The position numbers and the translations under genes were made by a program. Source: Flavobacterium sp. HSC-32F16 (GTDB lineage: Bacteria; Bacteroidota; Bacteroidia; Flavobacteriales; Flavobacteriaceae). From it: 64,000 bases of DNA. The notes beneath the pieces are model-generated. The model ran no database searches and was not told the origin of the DNA. It saw nothing but the letters and a program-made list of their open reading frames with translations. The DNA lies in contig NZ_JALKAC010000010.1 in assembly GCF_024171645.1 (NCBI RefSeq), forward strand, positions 1-64,000, written 5' to 3'. Of the stretch, positions 31,606-40,437 are shown piece after piece (within the stretch, counting starts at the first letter, position 1; every line of letters starts with the position of its first letter).

Positions 31606-32999
31606 AAGCGTTTTATTTCGAGGGCTATATTATAACTACATTCTTGTAATGGATATTGAACAATTTTCTGCATCCAAATCTTTCTATCTTTTCCAACATC
31701 ATTAGAATTTTCGAGCGTTTTCTTAATTTTATCTCCAATTTCTGATTTATTTGTAATCCATCCAACAGCATCTAATCCTGACAGGCTTTTAAAATGCTGA
31801 AACTTATAAACATTGCTTACTTTATAAATAGAATTATCAATAGGGTCATAATTTAAATACAAACAAGGTTTATCATAAACAGCAAAATCATGCGCCATTG
31901 TACTTCCAAAATTTATTACTAAATCACTATGTTTTACAGTATTCACTAATAATTGTAAATCATTATACAAAGGATAAATTGTTGTAAAAGATTCTTTATT
32001 ATTGTTTTCCTGTTTCCAGTCAGGATCTATTGGAAAAATAAAGTCTATATATTTTTCTAAGATCTTATCGAATCTGTCACTTTTATCAACCGGACATCTC
32101 CTAAATAAAACCTGAGGTCTTATCTCTTCTGGAATTTTTGCAATCTCATCTCCCATATCTTCTAAATAATTTTTTTCATAAGGAGATGTACTATCATTTG
32201 CCGAAAAACATATTGTTTTTTTATTTGGATTTAAACCATATTCTGTAAAAAAATCTTCTTTACTCCTAAATAATTTATTCTGAAAATAAAATTCAAATTG
32301 CGGCGTACCAACAACCTCAACATTATCATCCTTAATCTCGGGATATAATAGACATAATTCTGATTTCATTAGCTCTGACCAAACAAAATATCTATTGTAG
32401 CGCGAAATTAATCTTGCTTTTGGCACATTGTCCCATGAAAAAATAACCGTAGCTGTTTTAATTTTTCGCTTTTTTGCAACAACTATAACCGGCGCACTAA
32501 TTGGTGCTCGCTGATGTAGGTTTAAAACAAAATCGGGATTAAAAATATCAAAGTCTTTTTCTATTTTACTAATGACTTTACTTCTGGCAATTTCCTTTTC
32601 ATAGAGTTCATCAACTTTCAATACAGCCTTATATGAGTTTGAAATTGTAAATCCTAATAGCTCTGAGAGTTCCAGAAGTATTCGTTTTTTCCATCCTTTT
32701 CCTTTATTGTTCCAAAAAGCCATTATACTATTGTTTGAAAGGATTTTTTTATTTCTCAATAACCTTGCATAAACATTACTTTCTCTCCACAATCTAGCTT
32801 TTGGTGATTCAATAAAAGCTGGAATTTGTTTAATAAATACGATATTGGGCTGAACTAATTTTATTTCTTGAATTGCTTTTTCTGATATTTGATGATAAAG
32901 CATTACTTCGCCGCCCTGCTTTTCCAATTCAGTAATAAAACTAGAATACAAATAATTTCGAACCCCTACACCATCTGGTACTATTAGTAGAACTCTCAT
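31587..32999 (-). CDS. Uncharacterised 470-aa surface-carbohydrate protein
   Basis: I do not recognise a named family. The N-terminus LLIVPDGVGVRNYLYSSF is GT-B-like. The C-terminal half has AND-STSPYEKNYLEDM, FRRCPVDKSDRF and VINFGSTMAHDFAVYDKPCLYLNYDP. The latter resembles donor regions of CDP-glycerol-type transferases and other GT-B enzymes that sense a phosphate near a serine. It could be a transferase for an unusual or CMP-linked sugar, making it a candidate sialyltransferase; this is inference from context only. It is preceded by the GNAT gene (9 nt) and overlaps the following GT4 by 19 nt. Confidence 0.65.
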   Translation of the reverse strand: MRVLLIVPDGVGVRNYLYSSFITELEKQGGEVMLYHQISEKAIQEIKLVQPNIVFIKQIPAFIESPKARLWRESNVYARLLRNKKILSNNSIMAFWNNKGKGWKKRILLELSELLGFTISNSYKAVLKVDELYEKEIARSKVISKIEKDFDIFNPDFVLNLHQRAPISAPVIVVAKKRKIKTATVIFSWDNVPKARLISRYNRYFVWSELMKSELCLLYPEIKDDNVEVVGTPQFEFYFQNKLFRSKEDFFTEYGLNPNKKTICFSANDSTSPYEKNYLEDMGDEIAKIPEEIRPQVLFRRCPVDKSDRFDKILEKYIDFIFPIDPDWKQENNNKESFTTIYPLYNDLQLLVNTVKHSDLVINFGSTMAHDFAVYDKPCLYLNYDPIDNSIYKVSNVYKFQHFKSLSGLDAVGWITNKSEIGDKIKKTLENSNDVGKDRKIWMQKIVQYPLQECSYNIALEIKRLCTSVS

Positions 33000-33008
33000 A
33001 TTAAGTAA

Positions 33009-33842
33009 TTATAAACTTCCAATTCTACCATGATCAGAAAAGGATCTATGCACAATAAACTCTTTATCTAATGGCACTTCTGAAAGAAATGTAATATCAC
33101 AAAAATAATTTTGTTCAACAGGATTTAATCTCCATGGAATAACACTTTTATGATCTAAAACCCAGCCATTTTTCTCTAAATCTTTTGTTTTAAGATCATT
33201 CCATGAAGTAATATAATCTGCCCAAAGGTATCCTATCTTCCAGGTTTCCTCTTCTAGTAAATTAAGGTTCTCAATATCAACAACCCTTAAACCACCAGTA
33301 TTCTCCTGACTTACAGCACGTGAACCATCTTTTAGTTTAATTCCCTTAATTGATGGCTGTTGAAAATAATGCGTATCTTTTATAATTAAATCATCTATTG
33401 ATACTTCGATTTTTTTACACAAGAATTCAAAATTTTCATCTTTAAAATCAGGATTAATCTTCACATATCTAACTAAATCATAATAACGGATCCATCTCAT
33501 ATTTTTGTACAAACCGAGACCTGCCTCATTTGCCGCCGTGGCTGCTAAAGGATAATACTTTCTTGCTAAATTATAAAGTTTACCCAAAACTCCCTTCCCT
33601 CTACATTCCTCATCGAGATAAACATTGATTATCCATGCAACACCACCTTGAAAATTTCCCCCAACATGACCAACAATCTTTCCGCTATCATTTAAACAGA
33701 TAAAAGACTGCCCAAAATTAGGATCTCCATATTGCCATTCCCAAAATTTTTTATTTTGCAACGGATGATTCTCTCTGTAAATTCTAGTAAAAAATTCTTG
33801 TAGTTTATCCCAATCGTTTATTGTTGCTTCTCTTGTAATCAT
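33009..33842 (-). CDS. GNAT-family N-acyltransferase
   Basis: The N-terminal 130 residues form a GNAT domain: REATINDWDKLQEFF, GHVGGNFQGGVAWIINVYLDEECRGKGVLGKLY, with the acetyl-CoA pyrophosphate loop around RGKGVLG. The remaining 140 residues have no recognised motif and may carry substrate specificity. In a polysaccharide locus such enzymes usually acylate an amino sugar or a sugar-bound amino acid. It sits between the deacetylase and the 470-residue protein with gaps of 5 and 9 nt. A deacetylate-then-reacylate sequence of glycan amino groups is an attractive but unproven idea. Confidence 0.8.
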   Translation of the reverse strand: MITREATINDWDKLQEFFTRIYRENHPLQNKKFWEWQYGDPNFGQSFICLNDSGKIVGHVGGNFQGGVAWIINVYLDEECRGKGVLGKLYNLARKYYPLAATAANEAGLGLYKNMRWIRYYDLVRYVKINPDFKDENFEFLCKKIEVSIDDLIIKDTHYFQQPSIKGIKLKDGSRAVSQENTGGLRVVDIENLNLLEEETWKIGYLWADYITSWNDLKTKDLEKNGWVLDHKSVIPWRLNPVEQNYFCDITFLSEVPLDKEFIVHRSFSDHGRIGSL

Positions 33843-33847
33843 ATCTG

Positions 33848-34756
33848 TTAGCTATTTTTTCCTCCTGGTAAATCGTTAGAATCAAATCTATTTAATAAAA
33901 GATGATTTTCAATTCCAATGTTGCTTCCTCTGTTTGTTGTAAAACCTAATTTATATCCTGTTTTTTGGGCAATTATAGACACTTCGTCTGTACATGTTTC
34001 ATCTGTTCCATATGGATAAGAAACTGTGTTTATTTTTGAATTTGTTAGGTTTTCTAAGAATCGCTTACTGTTTTCTAATTCAAATTTAATAGTTTCTGTG
34101 TCAGTCAATCCAAGCGGATAGTGACTGTGCGTATGACTACCTAAAAATCCTCTAGCACCTAAATCGCATAAAATCTGATTATTCATATATAAGTTTCCCA
34201 AAACTTCCGACTCGTTAAAATAGGTATTGAACAGCTTATTGATGATAGCTTCTTGTTCACGAAAAGTAAGTTTAAAATTTAGTATATATTTTAATTCAGC
34301 ATTTAAAGCAGTATCATAGCGATACACTTGGTGTGATTTATTTTTTTCTGTTTCAGAAAATTCAATTTTAAAATCTTTTTGAATATTTTTTAAAAATAAC
34401 TCCGAATCAATTATTGATCTTAGCAAATGTATTTTATGAACTGTACTTACTTTTTTCTCTTCAAAATTTATTGAATTGACAAAGAAAACCGATGGCACTT
34501 TAATATCTTCCAGGATAGGAAATGCTAAGTCAAATTGTTCTTTTAATCCATCATCAAAAGTTACTAAGAGATATTTGTTTTTAGAATTTAAAACAGCTTC
34601 AACATTATCAATTATCTCATTTGGATGTAAAAATTCACCTTCATTTTGCATTAATAAAAGCTGCTTTTTAAAATTAAAAGGTGTTATACCAAAGATACTC
34701 GGATATATTGAATCAAAATTTTCTCGTATGTAATGATAATTTATAACTGTAAGCAT
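33848..34756 (-). CDS. Polysaccharide deacetylase (CE4/NodB-like)
   Basis: Removes N- or O-acetyl groups from a glycan or its lipid-linked precursor. The NodB motif 1 is LVTFDDGLKEQFD (catalytic Asp followed by the metal-binding Asp), and motif 2 is GSHTHSHYPLG with two metal-binding histidines. SYPYGTDETCTDEV supplies motif 3. No signal peptide is evident, so it may act in the cytoplasm on intermediates or be exported differently. Length is usual at 302. It lies next to the GNAT gene within the tight operon. Confidence 0.86.
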   Translation of the reverse strand: MLTVINYHYIRENFDSIYPSIFGITPFNFKKQLLLMQNEGEFLHPNEIIDNVEAVLNSKNKYLLVTFDDGLKEQFDLAFPILEDIKVPSVFFVNSINFEEKKVSTVHKIHLLRSIIDSELFLKNIQKDFKIEFSETEKNKSHQVYRYDTALNAELKYILNFKLTFREQEAIINKLFNTYFNESEVLGNLYMNNQILCDLGARGFLGSHTHSHYPLGLTDTETIKFELENSKRFLENLTNSKINTVSYPYGTDETCTDEVSIIAQKTGYKLGFTTNRGSNIGIENHLLLNRFDSNDLPGGKNS

Positions 34757-34786
34757 AATGTTGTACTTTTCTTTTTAAGAGTATAA

Positions 34787-35674
34787 TTATTTTTTAAGCT
34801 TAAAAAAATCATTTAAAATTTTCGCAGTAAAAATTTTAGATCCAGAATCGCTCATGTGTCCGCAGGATGAAAAATATTTATTTTCGATAACTGCATTTTC
34901 GTAATTATAAATCTCCGGATAGGCTTTATGCACCTTGTCAAAATAATTCATTCCTACTACATTTTCGCACATTGGTGTCATGACTGCTATAAAATTTATA
35001 TGATGGGCCTTACAACTATTTTTAATTTCTTCGTAATATTTGTTGCTTTTTAAAGGATTAAGGTTGACAATGTTATTTTTCATATTGCCGCTTTTTTGCT
35101 TAACCAACGGATAATACCCAAGATTATCTAATGCATTTGTCTTTTCGTGTTTTGCTATTTTATATATTTCCCTAAACCCAATTTTATTATCAAATTTAAT
35201 ATATCTGTAAAAAGGGATATAATACAATTCATTAAAATTTGACTGTCCTTCAAAATGATTTTTTACGGCCGCTGAATTGTGAATATAGGGCAGAAATTTT
35301 GCTGCAACACCTTCAGATTCTTTATCATTTGAGAGATTCAGATCAGCTTCTAAAATAATATTTTTGATTTCATACTTCCGTTCTATCATTAATTTCAACA
35401 ACAAAGAAGCTTCAAATAAATGCCCGCCGCTCATACCATAATTAAAGGTTTTTAGTCCTTTATCTTCAAACATTTGAGTAACGAAATGGTTGTTGGCACG
35501 AGATGATCCTAAAATAACAACATCATATTTTTTAGCTTCAGAATTAAAAACATTCTCAATTTTCCCTCTATTTCTGGACTGCAAAAAAAGATACGTATAA
35601 AATGCATCTAATGCAACAGCTGCAAGAAATGTGATCACAAAGATCTTAAGAATATAAAATAAAAACTGTTTCAT
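34787..35674 (-). CDS. SGNH/DltD-like O-acyl transfer partner protein
   Basis: One N-terminal membrane segment (about 5-27) anchors a periplasmic SGNH-like domain. Block I is VVILGSSRANNHF (catalytic Ser), a middle FIAVMTPMCENV strand follows, and the end has SCGHMSDSGSKIF, matching the D-x-x-H-type block V region. Such proteins act with MBOAT membrane proteins (DltB/DltD, AlgI/AlgJ, PatA/PatB) to place acyl groups on exported glycans. The MBOAT gene lies immediately upstream and overlaps by 1 nt, which supports the pairing. Substrate unknown; O-acetyl on the locus glycan is likely. Confidence 0.78.
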   Translation of the reverse strand: MKQFLFYILKIFVITFLAAVALDAFYTYLFLQSRNRGKIENVFNSEAKKYDVVILGSSRANNHFVTQMFEDKGLKTFNYGMSGGHLFEASLLLKLMIERKYEIKNIILEADLNLSNDKESEGVAAKFLPYIHNSAAVKNHFEGQSNFNELYYIPFYRYIKFDNKIGFREIYKIAKHEKTNALDNLGYYPLVKQKSGNMKNNIVNLNPLKSNKYYEEIKNSCKAHHINFIAVMTPMCENVVGMNYFDKVHKAYPEIYNYENAVIENKYFSSCGHMSDSGSKIFTAKILNDFFKLKK

Positions 35675-37107
35675 TAAAATTGAAAATATATAAATTCTTT
35701 ATAATCTGAAAAAGTTCCAAAGGCCATTATCGCAATAATAGCCAATGCGACTTTTAATGTGCTTCTTTTTCCTGAAAGTGGTTCTATCTTCATTCGGCTG
35801 TTCCATTCGATTAGCACAAATAAAGCGATCATAAGCAATAACTCATAACTATACCGTTCATTATCTAAGTATTGAAAACTAAAATCATGATTCGTTACAA
35901 GGCGTTTTAAATACAAAAAAGCATCCGTGATTGTTTTTGCTCTAAAAAATACCCATGCAATACAAGTCAATGAAAAAGTGTATAAAATGCGCAGTAATAC
36001 TTTGGTCGAATCAAAATTAAGTTTTAGCTGAACCGTCTCTATATTGTTCCTGTTGCTGTTTGACAAAAGCAAAGGCAGGAAATAAACTGCATTTATAAAT
36101 CCCCAGGCAACATAAGTCCAGTTGGCACCATGCCAAAAGCCACTGACTACAAAAATGATAAAGGTATTTCTAATTTTCATCCAGATTCCTCCTTTGCTCC
36201 CGCCTAGCGGAATGTATAAATAATCACGAAACCATGAAGAAAGTGAAATATGCCAGCGACGCCAAAACTCTGCAATATCTCTTGAAAAATAAGGGTAATT
36301 AAAGTTACGCAAAAGATCTAATCCAAATAATTTTGAAACTCCAAGGGCGATATCTGAATATCCTGAAAAGTCGCCATAAATTTGAAAAGCAAAATACACT
36401 GCTCCCAAAATTAACGAAAAGGAGTTCATAGAAGGATGATGATCAAAAATAGCATTTGCATATGGCGCACAAGTATCTGCAATGACTACTTTTTTGACTA
36501 AACCCCAAATAATTTGATAAACCCCTTCTTTGGCCGTTTGATAATTAAACTCTCGCTTTACCTTTACCTGTGGCAATAAATGTGTTGCTCTTTCTATTGG
36601 TCCAGCGACCAAAAGCGGAAAATAACTAACAAATAAGGAATAGTCTATAAAATTATATTCTGCTTTTATCCTTTTAAAATAAATATCGATTACATAGGAA
36701 AGTCCGTGAAAAGTGTAGAAGGAAATACCTACTGGAAGAATAACGTTCAGCAAAATAGGGCTTGCTTTAATTCCCACAGAATTTAATAACTCTGAGAAAG
36801 AAGATGCAAAAAAGTTATAATATTTGAACAGCCCTAAAAAACCAAGATTGACCAGAATGCTCAGCCAAAACCAAAACTTTCGGCTTTTCTCAGATTTTCC
36901 TTTTTCGATTTGAATTCCGGTATAATAATCCAGAAATGTTGAAAACACAAGCAAAAAAAGAAATCTCCAATCCCAGCAGGAATAAAAATAATAACTCGCA
37001 ACAATTAATAAAGCATTTTGTGTGCTTTTGTTTTTATTACAAACAAACCAATACAAAAAAAAGACGATTGGCAAAAAAACAGCAAATGCTAGAGAATTAA
37101 AAAACAT
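35674..37107 (-). CDS. MBOAT-family membrane O-acyltransferase (AlgI/DltB-like)
   Basis: A polytopic protein of 477 residues with about eleven membrane helices. The MBOAT signature includes FPLLVAGPIERATHLLPQ, FWRRWHISLSSWFRDYLYIPLGG and the catalytic histidine in SGFWHGANWTYVAWG. It moves acyl groups from a cytoplasmic donor across the inner membrane for transfer by an SGNH partner, which is encoded by the next, overlapping gene. Its place in the sialic acid part of the locus suggests the exported polysaccharide is the acceptor. Confidence 0.9.
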   Translation of the reverse strand: MFFNSLAFAVFLPIVFFLYWFVCNKNKSTQNALLIVASYYFYSCWDWRFLFLLVFSTFLDYYTGIQIEKGKSEKSRKFWFWLSILVNLGFLGLFKYYNFFASSFSELLNSVGIKASPILLNVILPVGISFYTFHGLSYVIDIYFKRIKAEYNFIDYSLFVSYFPLLVAGPIERATHLLPQVKVKREFNYQTAKEGVYQIIWGLVKKVVIADTCAPYANAIFDHHPSMNSFSLILGAVYFAFQIYGDFSGYSDIALGVSKLFGLDLLRNFNYPYFSRDIAEFWRRWHISLSSWFRDYLYIPLGGSKGGIWMKIRNTFIIFVVSGFWHGANWTYVAWGFINAVYFLPLLLSNSNRNNIETVQLKLNFDSTKVLLRILYTFSLTCIAWVFFRAKTITDAFLYLKRLVTNHDFSFQYLDNERYSYELLLMIALFVLIEWNSRMKIEPLSGKRSTLKVALAIIAIMAFGTFSDYKEFIYFQF

Positions 37108-37167
37108 AAATAGTTAGTGTAGTATTATAAAAGAGGATTGTAATTTATAAACAATATCGTGTATTGC

Positions 37168-38304
37168 TTAGTCCAAATCTCTAAATTGTTTTTGATGATT
37201 AAGCTGCCAAATATTCTTTTTCTTTAATGATTTCAAAAATAATTCAGCACTATTCCCTTGTCCAAAATCTTCACCTGAAACTTCAACTTCATGTTTGCTA
37301 ATTCCTGAAAGAGCTGCTTTAATTCCATTTTCAGAATAATCTGTATTAATAATCGCCGTATGAACTGCTCTATTTTGCTGACGAGTTCCTATATTAATAA
37401 TTGGAATTCCGTAATAAGGAGCTTCACGAATTCCTGCGCTGCTATTACCAATTATAAACTGGCTGTTTTTTAGCAAGGTCAAAAAATACTCAAAACGCAG
37501 TGAGGGAAAAATCCTAAACCTCTTATTTTCTTTTAATCGATTATAGGCATCAATAATAAATTGACTTCCTAAATCATTATTCGGAAAAATAACAATATAA
37601 TTATGTGTATCGGCAAGCAGACAATTTACAAAAGTCGCCGCATACTCTTTCATAGATTGAAATTCAGTTGTTACCGGATGAAACATTACTACGGCATATT
37701 CTTGAAATAGAATTTCATAATATTTTTTGGCAATAGCTAAATCTGGCAGATTTTCTGAAAACATAATATCAATATCAGGAGAACCTATTGTAAATACAGA
37801 TTCTTTGATTTCGCCCATTTGAAGCAGTCTTTTAGCGGCCTGATTATTAGACACAAAATGAATATGACTTAATTTGCTAACACTATGACGTATTAGTTCA
37901 TCAACAGTTCCAGAAACTTCGCCTCCTTCAATATGAGCTACTAAAATATTGTTTAATGATCCTACAATAGCGCCGGCAAGTGTTTCTACTCTGTCTCCAT
38001 GCACTACAATCATATCAGGATTTATAGTTTTGCAATAATTTGACAAACCTTCAATTGTTTTTGCCAAAGTCAAATCCATAGTTGTTTCGTGCGTATGGTT
38101 TTCGAAAGTAAAAACGTTTTTAAAATTGCAACGCTCTATTTCTATCAATGTATACCCATAAATTTCTTGCAAATGCATTCCTGTAACGAAAACAAAAGCT
38201 TCAAAATCCTGCTGCTCTTCGAGAGTTTGAATAAGGGATTTTATTTTCCCGAAATCTGCACGGGTTCCGGTAAGAAATAATATTTTTCTTGTAGAATTAC
38301 TCAA
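37168..38304 (-). CDS. neuC: UDP-N-acetylglucosamine 2-epimerase (hydrolysing), NeuC
   Basis: Converts UDP-GlcNAc to N-acetylmannosamine and UDP, the first step of bacterial sialic acid synthesis. The 378-residue GT-B-like epimerase fold shows LTGTRADFGK, VHGDRVETLAGA, AHIEGGEVSGTVDELIRHSVSKLSHIH (catalytic region, here EGGEVSGTVDELIRH), GSPDID, and GNSSAGIREAPYYGIP near the end. These agree with NeuC/SiaA proteins. It overlaps neuB by 8 nt. A LegG-type activity on a diacetamido sugar cannot be excluded but is less likely given neuB. Confidence 0.92.
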   Translation of the reverse strand: MSNSTRKILFLTGTRADFGKIKSLIQTLEEQQDFEAFVFVTGMHLQEIYGYTLIEIERCNFKNVFTFENHTHETTMDLTLAKTIEGLSNYCKTINPDMIVVHGDRVETLAGAIVGSLNNILVAHIEGGEVSGTVDELIRHSVSKLSHIHFVSNNQAAKRLLQMGEIKESVFTIGSPDIDIMFSENLPDLAIAKKYYEILFQEYAVVMFHPVTTEFQSMKEYAATFVNCLLADTHNYIVIFPNNDLGSQFIIDAYNRLKENKRFRIFPSLRFEYFLTLLKNSQFIIGNSSAGIREAPYYGIPIINIGTRQQNRAVHTAIINTDYSENGIKAALSGISKHEVEVSGEDFGQGNSAELFLKSLKKKNIWQLNHQKQFRDLD

Positions 38305-39337
38305 AATCAGTAAAATCTAATTGTTCATCATTATCAATATTTCTTGAAGCAGCTTTACCAATTAAATCATTAAAATGCTCTGCTAAAATTTTACCTGTTC
38401 CCGGGCGCTTTACCCAGATATTTTCTTTTGATAATATTTCTCCTTTTTTTATTGGTTTGATGGCACAAACCGTAGCAAAAGCAAAATCAATTGTTACTTG
38501 CTCTTCCAGAGCAGGTTTTTTGGTTCCGCCTCGCATAAGTGCGATTTCTGCGCTAGATACAATTAATTCTGCACAGGCATTTTCATCCATACTGCAAATA
38601 ATATCTGGACCTGTTCGCTGCATGTGATCTGTAAAATGTCTTTCTAGAATACTTGCTCCAAGAGCAACTGCTCCTAAACAAGCATTATTATTTAAAGTGT
38701 GATCACTTAATCCAAATACTTTATCTGGAAAAGCTTGATGAAGTTCTGCCATTGCACCAAAACGAACTAAATGAATTGGTGTTGGATATAAATTTGTGGT
38801 ATGCAATAACGCAACGGGTATATTGTGTTTATCAAAAATTGCCGTTGCTTTTTGAACACTTTCAATCGTATTCATTCCTGTACTTAAAATTACAGGTTTT
38901 CCAAATGAAGCAATATGTTCTAATAACGGATAATTATTACATTCTCCCGAGCCAATTTTATAAGCTGGTATATCAAATTTATGTAGTCGATTTGCTGCGG
39001 CTCTCGAAAAAGGCGTTGAAATAAAAATCATGCCTTTGCTTTCAACATAATTTTTCAATTCTAACTCTTCAGATTCATTTAGCGAGCATCTTTCCATAAT
39101 TTCATAAATAGAAACATCTGCATTTCCTGGAATCACTTTTTTTGCTGCTCCAGACATTTCATCCTCTACAATATGAGTCTGGTGTTTTACAACCTCAACT
39201 CCTGCTCTATAAGCCGCATCAACCATTTCTTTGGCTGTTTTTAAAGAACCTTCATGATTGATTCCGATTTCGGCAATAACTAATGGTGGAAAATCTGTTC
39301 CAATTTTACGACCTGCAATTTCTATATATGGATTCAT
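38297..39337 (-). CDS. neuB: N-acetylneuraminate synthase NeuB
   Basis: Condenses N-acetylmannosamine with phosphoenolpyruvate to form Neu5Ac. A TIM barrel (about 1-275) shows AEIGINHEGSLKTAKEM, VVKHQTHIVEDEM, FISTPFSRAAANRL, KIGSGECNNYPLLEH and LSDHTLNNNACLGAVALG with RHFTD. A C-terminal SAF antifreeze-like domain covers about 285-346 (KPIKKGEILSKENIWVKRPG). From memory, several stretches match the N. meningitidis NeuB almost word for word, more closely than they match LegI or PseI. Neighbours neuC (overlap 8 nt) and neuA complete the route. Confidence 0.94.
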   Translation of the reverse strand: MNPYIEIAGRKIGTDFPPLVIAEIGINHEGSLKTAKEMVDAAYRAGVEVVKHQTHIVEDEMSGAAKKVIPGNADVSIYEIMERCSLNESEELELKNYVESKGMIFISTPFSRAAANRLHKFDIPAYKIGSGECNNYPLLEHIASFGKPVILSTGMNTIESVQKATAIFDKHNIPVALLHTTNLYPTPIHLVRFGAMAELHQAFPDKVFGLSDHTLNNNACLGAVALGASILERHFTDHMQRTGPDIICSMDENACAELIVSSAEIALMRGGTKKPALEEQVTIDFAFATVCAIKPIKKGEILSKENIWVKRPGTGKILAEHFNDLIGKAASRNIDNDEQLDFTDFE

Positions 39338-39342
39338 TCTTT

Positions 39343-40437
39343 TTAAAATTTATATTTTTCCTTTTTTAATATAAAAGGCTTTTCAAAAAACTTATATGAT
39401 AAATGTGAAACTAAAATTGTTGCTGCAAATGTAAAAATGTAAAGCACAGAATTTGAGAAAAAATTCATTCTTATAAAACAGTTTATAAAAAAAACAATAA
39501 CTATTTGATGATACATGTACAAACCATAAGAAATTTCACCCATTTTGTAAAAAAATCTGTTTTCTAAAAGTCTTGCGATATTTTTATTGTGAACCAAATT
39601 CAATATAATTATTATAAAAAAAACAGCACTTAAGGATGTTTTAAAATAAATTATATAAGAATCAAAAATCTGGCTGATTATTAAAAGAGAGATACTCAAA
39701 CAAAAAATATAATTATTTGTTATTACATCTATCAATTTGTTTTTATGAAATAAAAAATAAGCTCCCAGTGCTCCAAAAGTAAGAGAATCTAATTGAATTG
39801 TTTCAATATAGCCCCGTATTAATTTAATGTACATAATGTGATCCAAAGAAGAATTGTACATAAATATCAACACTAAATTATAAAGTAGAATTATTCCTAA
39901 AAAATATCTTTTTAAATGGTTTGTTTTACTGATTAATATAGGCCAAATAAGGTAAAATTGTTCTTCAGTACCTATCGACCATGTTTGCGTAGCAAAAGGA
40001 ATAAGCTTTATTATGATTAGTACATTTGGCAGAAAAAACACCAGTAAAAGAAGAACTTTAAAAAATTCTGTGCTGCTTGAATATTCAAGTTTTAAGTTTG
40101 GAATGTTGAAGATTTCTAAATGTGGAAGGACAAACAGAGAAACTATTACAATCAAGAAATAAAGCGGCCAAATTCTTAAAACCCTTCTAAAATAAAAGAA
40201 TTTAAGATTAATTTTTTTACGATCTTTTTTTTCCTGCAATAACAAAAAAGTAATTAAAAAACCACTTAAAACAAAAAACAACGATACTCCTAATTTTCCT
40301 AAACATTTTATTGTTTGAAAACTATTACTATAATCAAAATAAGATTTATTTAATTCAATATGACTAATTATTACCATCAAAGCAGCAATAAACCTTACTC
40401 CATTAAGGTTTGGAAAATAACCACTACTTTTTTCCAT
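39343..40437 (-). CDS. Acyltransferase-3 family membrane protein (putative sialic acid/glycan O-acetyltransferase)
   Basis: A ten-helix membrane acyltransferase of 364 residues. It opens with FPNLNGVRFIAALMVIISH (catalytic His in VIISH), then CLGKLGVSLFFVLSGFLI, WSIGTEEQFYLIWP and the closing ISYGLYMYHQI. The family uses acyl-CoA to modify surface sugars. It is wedged between neuA (overlap 14 nt) and neuB (gap 5 nt), so O-acetylation of sialic acid or a nearby residue is a reasonable inference. It is separate from the MBOAT/SGNH pair in the same locus. Confidence 0.85.
   Translation of the reverse strand: MEKSSGYFPNLNGVRFIAALMVIISHIELNKSYFDYSNSFQTIKCLGKLGVSLFFVLSGFLITFLLLQEKKDRKKINLKFFYFRRVLRIWPLYFLIVIVSLFVLPHLEIFNIPNLKLEYSSSTEFFKVLLLLVFFLPNVLIIIKLIPFATQTWSIGTEEQFYLIWPILISKTNHLKRYFLGIILLYNLVLIFMYNSSLDHIMYIKLIRGYIETIQLDSLTFGALGAYFLFHKNKLIDVITNNYIFCLSISLLIISQIFDSYIIYFKTSLSAVFFIIIILNLVHNKNIARLLENRFFYKMGEISYGLYMYHQIVIVFFINCFIRMNFFSNSVLYIFTFAATILVSHLSYKFFEKPFILKKEKYKF

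Noticed and set aside
38653..39024. A 123-residue plus-strand open frame opposite neuB
   Set aside because: It lies wholly antisense to a well-supported gene, is rich in Leu/Tyr/Gln as shadows are, and has no promoter or recognisable motif.
37168..39337. Legionaminic or pseudaminic acid pathway instead of sialic acid
   Set aside because: NeuB resembles Neu5Ac synthases more than LegI/PseI, and the specific PseB/PseC or PtmE-type genes are not in the cassette. A CapD-like dehydratase and aminotransferase exist elsewhere in the locus, so this remains a minor possibility.
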